A DNA stretch of 33,443 nucleotides from Spirochaetota bacterium (GTDB taxonomy: Bacteria > Spirochaetota > Spirochaetia > CADAEX01): the NCBI GenBank assembly GCA_009786125.1, contig WQTU01000125.1, forward strand, positions 1 through 33,443, in the 5' to 3' direction. Below are positions 8,372 through 14,856 of this stretch, piece after piece. The translations under genes were made by a program, and so were the position numbers. The number at the start of each line of letters is the position of its first letter. Position 1 is the first letter of the stretch. Below the pieces are notes generated by a model that did no database searches, was not told where the DNA came from, and saw nothing but the letters and a program-made list of their open reading frames with translations.

Positions 8372-9698
8372 TCTTCTTAACAAAATCTTTCAGAAGATCT
8401 TCCATATTAGGATGGCCAATCTCCTGCAGAGCATACTCCACCCGCGTATTGGGCTTGTTTATCTTAATTACCCTGCCCAGGTCTATAGGTGTAGCAATAA
8501 CCACAGAATCGCACTCTGCTTTTTCGATGGTTGCAGCCAAATCCTTTATTTGCTGGTCGCCGTAGCCCATGGCAGGCAAAAGCGTACCGATGTCAGGATA
8601 AGTTTTGAAAGTTTCAGCCAGCCTGCCAACTGCAAATGGTCTTGGGTCAATGATCTCCGCTGCGCCAAAGCGGCGCGCTGCCACAATGCCTGCACCAATC
8701 TTCATGTCTCCGTGGGTTAGGGTAGGTCCATCCTCTACTACAAGAACGCGCTTGCCGCGTATAACTTCGGGCTTGTCCACGCTGATTGTGGAAGCTGCGT
8801 CAACCACAACTGCTTTCTGGTTTACGCTCTCTATGTTGGCTCTTACCTGCTGGATTTTGTCAAAATCTGCGCTGTCTATTTTGTTTATAACAACGATATC
8901 TGCAAGCCGCAAAGTTACTTCGCCGGGATAGTAGGAAAGCTCATGCCCCGGGCGATGCGGGTCTACCACTGTTATCATTAAGTCTGGTTTAAAGAATGGG
9001 AAGTCGTTGTTGCCGCCGTCCCAAAGAATCACATCGCAGCCGCCCGGGTCATTTTCTGCTGCACGTAGAATGGCTTCGTAATCCACGCCCGCATAGATTA
9101 CATTTCCGCGCACAACATGGGGTTCGTACTCTTCCATCTCCTCGATGGTGCATTTGTGTTTAGCTAAATCCTCGATAGTAGCAAAGCGCTGCACTTTTTG
9201 CGCTGCAAGGTCCCCGTATGGCATGGGGTGCCGAATTGCAATAACTTTGAGCCCCTGAGCCATAAGTATTTCCGTTACTCTGCGCGCAGTCTGACTTTTG
9301 CCGCAGCCCGTGCGTACTGCGCCAATCGCTATTACAGGCTTTGTGCTCTTTAGCATAGTGTTTTTGTGTCCAAGCAGGGTAAAGTCTGCGCCGGCAGCAT
9401 TTACCTTTGCGCCCAAAGCCATTACTGTACTGTAGGAGACATCGCTGTATGAAAAAACGCACTCGTCTGCATCAAGCTCTTTTATGAGCCGCTCCAGATC
9501 ATCCTGTGCATATATTGGTATGCCATTGGGGTAGAGGCTTCCTGCCAGCTCTGCCGGGTATTTTCGGTTTGCGATATCGGGAATTTGGGCAGCAGTAAAA
9601 GTTACCACAGAATAGTTTTGATTATTGCGATAACAGGTATTAAAATTATGAAAATCCCTTCCTGCTGCGCCAATGATAATTACTTTGCGTTTCTGCAT
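8361..9698 (-). CDS. Cyclic 2,3-diphosphoglycerate synthetase-family GTPase
   Basis: The 445-aa protein matches the COG2403-type family that includes archaeal cyclic 2,3-diphosphoglycerate synthetase. The N-terminal part begins KVIIIGAAGRDFHNFN, a Rossmann-like start. A P-loop GAVRTGCGKSQ follows at 126-136 (Lys134), then WDGGNND (substrate or Mg site region), a VVDPHRPGHE motif and NKID-like VVINKIDS for guanine recognition. In bacteria the physiological product is not established, so the name should be taken as family only. AGGAG lies 10 nt before the ATG. Base composition is visibly richer in G+C than in recG, dnaE or the M48 gene, and the MITE copy 2 lies just upstream, both consistent with acquisition, though not proof. 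The gene stands alone, not near other diphosphoglycerate genes. Confidence 0.85.
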   Translation of the reverse strand: MQKRKVIIIGAAGRDFHNFNTCYRNNQNYSVVTFTAAQIPDIANRKYPAELAGSLYPNGIPIYAQDDLERLIKELDADECVFSYSDVSYSTVMALGAKVNAAGADFTLLGHKNTMLKSTKPVIAIGAVRTGCGKSQTARRVTEILMAQGLKVIAIRHPMPYGDLAAQKVQRFATIEDLAKHKCTIEEMEEYEPHVVRGNVIYAGVDYEAILRAAENDPGGCDVILWDGGNNDFPFFKPDLMITVVDPHRPGHELSYYPGEVTLRLADIVVINKIDSADFDKIQQVRANIESVNQKAVVVDAASTISVDKPEVIRGKRVLVVEDGPTLTHGDMKIGAGIVAARRFGAAEIIDPRPFAVGRLAETFKTYPDIGTLLPAMGYGDQQIKDLAATIEKAECDSVVIATPIDLGRVIKINKPNTRVEYALQEIGHPNMEDLLKDFVKKIKK

Positions 9699-9722
9699 AT
9701 TTTGTTTTCTCCTGTAAATATT

Positions 9723-9932
9723 TAGGAAACCGCTGATTTATTCAATCGAGAATAAATTCGCGAAGCATTCCGAACGGGGTGCAATACATTATTATCATTT
9801 TTTCGCAGTTTTCCAAGGGGGAAAACGAGGAAAAATCATGGAATCGCTGCCCCAAAGGGATATTAATTAGAGTCAAATAAGAACCTACTATTAATTTTTA
9901 AAAATGGCAGGTTCTTAATCAGCGATTCCTTA
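9723..9932. mobile_element. MITE-like element, copy 2
   Basis: This 210-bp block is a diverged copy of the element at 6500-6712, in the same orientation and with the same hairpins. Left end TTAGGAAACCGCTGATTTA and right end (other strand) CTAAGGAATCGCTGATTAA form the inverted repeats, again with TA at each edge. The ~50-nt core 9848-9899 is identical to copy 1. It fills most of the space between the HD-domain gene and the cpgS-like gene, so any promoter for the latter would lie in or next to it. Confidence 0.75.
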
Positions 9933-9948
9933 GTTATGTGTTTTGCTT

Positions 9949-10410
9949 TCACTTTAAGTCAAACTCTTTTTTAAGCTTCTTTAATCTTTCAACATCTTTT
10001 TCAAACAGCGGGAACTGTATGTTGTATAAGTGATGATCCATCACATCTGCATCTATTAAAACTTCCGTAAAATCAGAGTATGTGTTTTTTTTCTTGCTGT
10101 GATACTGTATTGCTTCGCATATTAAATCTGTTTCATCTTCTGTTGTGAGCTCCAGTTCAGTGAGGATTTCCCTTGCTAGTATGGCTCCTTTTTTGGCATG
10201 ATCTGTTGAATCCAGGGTTTTGAATGTGTGGATATCATGCAGCATTCCTGCCATGGTAGCTAACTCTGCATTCTGGTTTCTTTTTAAAGCAATTAGTGCG
10301 CAAAAATGCGAAACCCCGTAGAGGTGAATATAAAGACCGCGGCGCGCTTCGTTATAATTTTTCACAAGCAAATCATCGATATATTCCCGCAATATTTCAA
10401 TTCGGTTCAT
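9949..10410 (-). CDS. HD-domain phosphohydrolase
   Basis: The 153-aa protein is a stand-alone HD-fold metal-dependent hydrolase. The expected metal ligands are visible: His36 (GVSHFCALIA), His58-Asp59 (GMLHDIHTF), His104 (IQYHSKK) and Asp121 (LIDADVMDHH). Such small HD proteins typically hydrolyse nucleotides or phosphate esters; the substrate here is unknown. I chose ATG 10410, with GAAGGAG six nt upstream, over the preceding in-frame TTG. It lies 14 bp downstream of mgtE on the same strand and may be in its transcript. Confidence 0.85.
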   Translation of the reverse strand: MNRIEILREYIDDLLVKNYNEARRGLYIHLYGVSHFCALIALKRNQNAELATMAGMLHDIHTFKTLDSTDHAKKGAILAREILTELELTTEDETDLICEAIQYHSKKKNTYSDFTEVLIDADVMDHHLYNIQFPLFEKDVERLKKLKKEFDLK

Positions 10411-10424
10411 CAATATCTCCTTCG

Positions 10425-11768
10425 TTAAAAGCCCATAATAATTTTGGCTAAATTAAAATATATAATTAACGATATTGCGTCTACGGCTGTTGTAATAACC
10501 GGCGCTGCCATAATGGCAGGGTCCATTCTAAACTGCTTTGCTGCCATAGGCAGGAGGCTGCCAACGGTTTTTGCCATAATAACAGTAACGTACAAAGACA
10601 AGGAAACCGTAAGTGCTACAATTATGTCGTTGTTCATAATCAAAATACGCAAAAAATTGACTACCACAAGGGCTGCGCCGCACAGCACTGCGATCCTTAT
10701 TTCCTTCCACCATACAGCAAGTATGTCTGATATTTTTATTTCGCTTAGAGCCATACCGCGGATTATAAGCACCGCGCTCTGCGACCCGGCGCAGCCGCCT
10801 GTATTCATAAGCATTGGTATGAATGCCACGAGAACAGGCAAAGCGGTTAACGCATCTTCAAAACTGGAGATAACTGCTCCGGAAAATGTGGCAGAGAGCA
10901 TAAGCAGGAGCAGCCAAAAAACGCGGTTCTTCGCCAGTTTTCGGATACTTGTTTTTAAGTAGGGTTCTTCCGAAGGCGACATAGCTGCCATAATCTCAAA
11001 GTCTTCGGTGGCTTCCTGCTCTTGTACATCAAAAGCATCGTCTACTGTTACAATACCTACCAGGCGCTGTTCGTTGTCGACCACGGGCATAGCCAAAAGG
11101 TCGTACTTGCTGAACTTGGGAGCCAGTGTTTCCTTGTCGTCCATCGTATTCGCAGATATGACGCTTGTCTTCATTATCTCGCTTACTTTTTGCGTTTGCT
11201 CTGCCAGCAGCAGCGCACGCGCCGATACTATTCCCAAAAGCTTGCGGCTGCTGTCTATGACATAGCAGGTATAAATTGTTTCCTTATCCACACCTGTTTT
11301 GCGGATGTAATCAAATGCTTGTGCAACTGTGTGGCTGGCTTTTAGATCAACAAACTCAACTGTCATTATGCTGCCTACAGAATCCCTGGGGTATTTTAAG
11401 AGCTGATTGATTAATTCCCGCTGACTTTTTGCAGCATTGGCAAGTACTCGCTTTACTACGCTTGCAGGCATTTCCTCGATAAAGTCAACAGCATCGTCTA
11501 CAAACAGATCGTTAATAATGCTCTTGATTTCCGGGTTTGTTATACTCTCAACTATGTGTTGCTGCATTTCGCGGGACAAATAGGCAAAGACATCCGCAGC
11601 CTTGTTTTTTGGCATCATTCGGAAAGTTTCTATCGCTGTAACTTTGTTCATTAACTCCAATGCAGCAGCTATATCAACAATGTTCATGCTTTCTATAAGC
11701 TGTTTGGAAGCTATAAAATCCTTGTCATGGGTATGGTCTTTCTCCAATTCAATTGTTTCCTTGCTCAT
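10425..11768 (-). CDS. mgtE: Magnesium transporter MgtE
   Basis: MgtE is a Mg2+ channel of the cytoplasmic membrane, gated by intracellular Mg2+. The 447-aa protein has the cytosolic N domain (helical repeats such as AADVFAYLSREMQQHIVE), two CBS domains (SIMTVEFVDLKASHTVAQAF and SEIMKTSVISANTMDD onward) and a C-terminal five-helix membrane domain with the pore-region motif MNTGGCAGSQSAVLIIRG. The usual motif is closer to GGNxGxQS, so the Cys-Ala step is a small variation. The frame is open to a GTG at 11828; I chose ATG 11768 because AGGAAGAG precedes it and typical MgtE length fits. No M-box riboswitch is visible between it and the ackA terminator. Confidence 0.94.
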   Translation of the reverse strand: MSKETIELEKDHTHDKDFIASKQLIESMNIVDIAAALELMNKVTAIETFRMMPKNKAADVFAYLSREMQQHIVESITNPEIKSIINDLFVDDAVDFIEEMPASVVKRVLANAAKSQRELINQLLKYPRDSVGSIMTVEFVDLKASHTVAQAFDYIRKTGVDKETIYTCYVIDSSRKLLGIVSARALLLAEQTQKVSEIMKTSVISANTMDDKETLAPKFSKYDLLAMPVVDNEQRLVGIVTVDDAFDVQEQEATEDFEIMAAMSPSEEPYLKTSIRKLAKNRVFWLLLLMLSATFSGAVISSFEDALTALPVLVAFIPMLMNTGGCAGSQSAVLIIRGMALSEIKISDILAVWWKEIRIAVLCGAALVVVNFLRILIMNNDIIVALTVSLSLYVTVIMAKTVGSLLPMAAKQFRMDPAIMAAPVITTAVDAISLIIYFNLAKIIMGF

Positions 11769-11887
11769 ATTCTTCTCTTCCTGTACTTGGTCAAAGATAT
11801 CAGGTATCAGTATATTTTTTGTTTTCACGCAGCATAATTTTCACGCATATAAGAAAAGTGTAATGTTTTTTTGAAAAAAAATCCAAT

Positions 11888-11961
11888 AAAAAAAAGTTAC
11901 CGCTGGTACTCATATTTCGTTACTCATATTTCGTTACTCATATTTCGTACTGTACAGTAAC
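11888..11961 (-). terminator. Probable terminator after ackA, loop carries the 14-bp repeats
   Basis: Read on the minus strand, GTTAC-TGTACA-GTAC pairs with GTAC-CAGCG-GTAAC and is followed by a run of T (11895-11888). The 37-nt loop consists of the triple tandem repeat. The paired segments are short and interrupted by an internal loop, so efficiency is uncertain. It separates ackA from mgtE. Confidence 0.45.
11907..11948. repeat. Three exact tandem copies of a 14-bp unit
   Basis: The unit TACTCATATTTCGT occurs at 11907, 11921 and 11935 without mismatch, followed by the 10-bp palindrome ACTGTACAGT (11949-11958). Such exact short tandem repeats can change copy number by slippage, which here would alter the loop length of the ackA terminator. 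Confidence 0.9.
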
Positions 11962-11991
11962 CTTTTAAGTTCTGATGGGAACAAAGTTTAA

Positions 11992-13326
11992 TTATGGTTT
12001 TACAATTAAATCTCTAAGTCCCGGGAATTTTTTAATGTCTTTTTCGACACTTTTGAGCCTGTCTTTGTTTTCATAATTTTTATCCTGAAAACTGTACTTA
12101 AAGTTTGTATGAATATCATAAGTGCCGTCAAGGAGAGCTTTTGTATCTTCTGTCATAACAAGCTCTTCATCTGTAGGAATTACATATATTTTTACTTTTG
12201 AATCTGCAGCAGAAATTTCTGTTTCTGCATATCTTGTCATGGAATCTGTATTTTTCTTTTTGTCAATTTTAATACCAAACTCCTCAAGCCCTTCTGTTGC
12301 AAGAAGCCTTGTGTCCGGTCCTCTTTCGCCAACGCCTGCTGTAAATACAATAGCATCAAGCTTTCCGATTGCAAAAGCATACGAGCCAATATATTTTTTG
12401 ATTCTGTAAGATTCCATTTCCTGCGCAAGAATGGCTCTTTCATTACCTTCTGCTGCTGCAATTTCAATGTCTCTTCTGTCGACCCATTTTTCCGTTATGC
12501 CAAGAACGCCGCTTTTTTTGTTAAGCGTATTTTCTGCCTGGTCAGGAGTCAATCCTGCTTTCTTCATCATATAAAAAGATATTGCAGGGTCGTGGTCTCC
12601 GCTTCTTGTTCCCATAATAAGTCCTTCGAGCGGCGTAAGCCCCATAGACGTATCATAAGAAACTCCGTTTTTTACAGCATTAATACTTGAGCCGTTACCA
12701 ATGTGCGCAATTACAACATTTGTCTTAAACGGATCTTTTCCAAGAAGTACAGCAGCTCTCTTTGCTGTATACAGAAATGATGTTCCGTGGAAACCATATC
12801 TTCTTACGCCGTACTTTTCATACCATTCATAAGGCAGGGCATAAAGATATGATTTTTTCTCCATAGTCTGATGCCACGCAGTATCAATAATCGCACAATG
12901 CGGAACATTCGGGAGTTCTGCCTTTGCTGCCTGTATACCAATAATGTTTGCAGGGTTATGCAGAGGCGCCAGATCCTGAATGGAGTTAAAGCTGCGTATA
13001 ACATCATCATTAATAATTATAGACTTGTTAAATTTTTCTCCGCCGTGAACAACTCTGTGTCCAACAGCTTTTATATCGCTTATGGAATTAATAGCGCCCA
13101 CTTTTGGGTCAATAAGAGTTTTCATTACCAAATCAATTGCTTCTTTATGCGTAGGGCAGGGGTGTTCAATCTTGACTTCCTCTTTTCCGCTTGGATTATG
13201 CTTAATAAAAGCTCCGTCAAGCGAGATTTTTTCGACAATACCATTTGCCAGCACTTCTTTCTTGTTCCAATCATAAACCTGGTATTTTAAAGAAGAACTT
13301 CCGCAGTTAAGTGTAAGAATTACCAC
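11992..13326 (-). CDS. ackA: Acetate kinase
   Basis: Acetate kinase interconverts acetyl phosphate + ADP and acetate + ATP, the energy-yielding last step of mixed-acid fermentation. The 444-aa protein starts VILTLNCGSSSLKYQVYD, the phosphate-binding ASKHA signature, and has GHRVVHGGEKF, DTAWHQTM, RRYGFHGTSFLY, HIGNGSSI and FTAGVGERGP motifs. It is some 40 residues longer than typical ~400-aa AckA, mainly at the C-terminus. The start is GTG 13326, preceded by GGAGG. No pta gene is adjacent. The gene is divergent from the outer-membrane-type gene at 13422. Confidence 0.97.
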   Translation of the reverse strand: MVILTLNCGSSSLKYQVYDWNKKEVLANGIVEKISLDGAFIKHNPSGKEEVKIEHPCPTHKEAIDLVMKTLIDPKVGAINSISDIKAVGHRVVHGGEKFNKSIIINDDVIRSFNSIQDLAPLHNPANIIGIQAAKAELPNVPHCAIIDTAWHQTMEKKSYLYALPYEWYEKYGVRRYGFHGTSFLYTAKRAAVLLGKDPFKTNVVIAHIGNGSSINAVKNGVSYDTSMGLTPLEGLIMGTRSGDHDPAISFYMMKKAGLTPDQAENTLNKKSGVLGITEKWVDRRDIEIAAAEGNERAILAQEMESYRIKKYIGSYAFAIGKLDAIVFTAGVGERGPDTRLLATEGLEEFGIKIDKKKNTDSMTRYAETEISAADSKVKIYVIPTDEELVMTEDTKALLDGTYDIHTNFKYSFQDKNYENKDRLKSVEKDIKKFPGLRDLIVKP

Positions 13327-13421
13327 AAATATCCTCCGAAACTGTTTTTCCTTAAGTTTGCCCTAAATTAATAAAATATACAAGTAAAGAAAAAAATATT
13401 GAATCAAAAATCATAAATTCC

Positions 13422-14756
13422 ATGTTATATACTAAAATGTACAAAACAAAAACACTAGTAATTATTTTCTTAGCGCTATTTCCCATGTTTGCCTTTTCTC
13501 AAAAGCCGCCAAAACCGGAATTATTGCTAAGAACACGCATGAATAGCGAAAAAGGAACAGAAAATCTTGTTTCTGTTGGAAATTCCAGGTATCAGATTCT
13601 TTTTATGGACTACAGAGAGGCTGATAAGCAGATATTAAATATCTATACTCCTTATGCTGCCATAGGCCGCATCTCTTCGCATGGCTTGCTGCGGGAGATT
13701 AGAAATCCGGCAGCGCACAACCCGGGATCGCAGATTTTCAGGGAAAGAACCAGAATCGCGCCGGACCGCAGATTACGGTCAACAGGAAACAGCGGAGTAA
13801 GGCTTGATGCAGGTAATCTACTCTCCGGCTTTATAGAAGAGGGCGAGAGCAGGTTCAGCTACCTTGCATGGAAAGGGCTTTACTCTACACATCTATTTGG
13901 GAAGAATGCATTAATAAATATTGCTGCGACTGAATATTATGAAAGGGATGACAGCAACAGAAATATCTGGTATTCGGACAGGAAAAACAGATATGGAAGA
14001 GAAGTTACAAATATTGCGGCCTCAGCTTCTTACGGAACAAGAAAATACGGAATAAGCGGCGCAGGATCTGTCTGTTTTTATAAAGGAGCGGATAACGGTT
14101 TGTACTTCAGGCTTTCTCCGTATGTAAGATATTCATTTATAAGGCTTGATTTTCTTGTTTCGGGAACAAACGAAGATTATATAAGACCGGACGGCGCTTT
14201 GTCTTCTACAGCATTCAGAAAAGGAGTCGCAGCAACAATGACTCCGGCTCCCTGGCTTAGGATAAATTGCAGATATGTAACAGATATATTGCATAAAAAA
14301 GAGAGCGATATAAGATACGGCGGATATACCGAAGAACTTTTTGGCTCGATTGTTTTTAGACCGTGGTTTTTTGAAAGCGGAGCTTCTGTAAGATACAGGG
14401 ATATATATAGAGATAATAATTTTAATAACTATATAAATACAACTGCTTTTATTGGTGTGAGAACAGGGTTTGGTAAAATAGTTTTTGAGAAAAGAGACAC
14501 ATTCGAGGATTACGAGAAAATTTCGCAAACTTACAGACTCGAAGCAGGGGCATGGGTAAAAAATGTCAATTTCTATATGCTTTGGAGATTAAGAGATGGG
14601 GTAAATGAAAAAGAAATACATACAACAGCGAGGGTTAGGGTAAGGATTAAAAATGTTTCCCTGTTCAGCGAATATAAAACCACTTTTATTGAGAGGCAGA
14701 ACAGACCCAACAGAAATTTGGCTGAATATACTATTGGGCTGGATGCGAGGTTTTAG
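13422..14756 (+). CDS. Probable outer-membrane beta-barrel protein, unknown function
   Basis: I do not recognise a family. The 444-aa product has a cleavable signal peptide (TKTLVIIFLALFPMFAFS, then Q; no lipobox Cys). The mature part has many alternating hydrophobic/polar segments rich in Tyr, Arg and Gly and ends ...YTIGLDARF with a C-terminal Phe, the hallmark of barrels recognised by the BAM machinery. There is an N-terminal plug- or linker-like segment before the repeated strands. A second ATG at 13437 (MYKTKTL) gives an equally good signal peptide; neither has a clear Shine-Dalgarno. It is flanked by divergent ackA and convergent kinase genes, so appears monocistronic. A porin or surface protein is possible but unproven. 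Confidence 0.8.
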   Translation: MLYTKMYKTKTLVIIFLALFPMFAFSQKPPKPELLLRTRMNSEKGTENLVSVGNSRYQILFMDYREADKQILNIYTPYAAIGRISSHGLLREIRNPAAHNPGSQIFRERTRIAPDRRLRSTGNSGVRLDAGNLLSGFIEEGESRFSYLAWKGLYSTHLFGKNALINIAATEYYERDDSNRNIWYSDRKNRYGREVTNIAASASYGTRKYGISGAGSVCFYKGADNGLYFRLSPYVRYSFIRLDFLVSGTNEDYIRPDGALSSTAFRKGVAATMTPAPWLRINCRYVTDILHKKESDIRYGGYTEELFGSIVFRPWFFESGASVRYRDIYRDNNFNNYINTTAFIGVRTGFGKIVFEKRDTFEDYEKISQTYRLEAGAWVKNVNFYMLWRLRDGVNEKEIHTTARVRVRIKNVSLFSEYKTTFIERQNRPNRNLAEYTIGLDARF

Positions 14757-14769
14757 GGGTGCGGAACTG

Positions 14770-14834
14770 CGGAGTTTAACGCAGCCTGTTAGCCTTAAAA
14801 CATACCAATGCTCTGGAAAGTCACTTAAACTCCG
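14770..14834. repeat. 10-bp inverted repeat between convergent genes
   Basis: CGGAGTTTAA (14770-14779) and TTAAACTCCG (14825-14834) are perfect complements separated by 45 bp, in the 100-bp gap between the barrel protein gene and the hybrid kinase gene. No T-run accompanies either end. It might act as a bidirectional transcript end or be chance. Confidence 0.5.
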
Positions 14835-14856
14835 ACTGGTGGTCAGATTTTAAGCA

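Noticed and set aside
11769-11828. GTG start giving MgtE 20 extra residues
   Set aside because: No ribosome-binding site precedes it, while ATG 11768 has AGGAAGAG.
11769-11887. M-box magnesium riboswitch before mgtE
   Set aside because: The leader is short and AT-rich with no conserved M-box stems.
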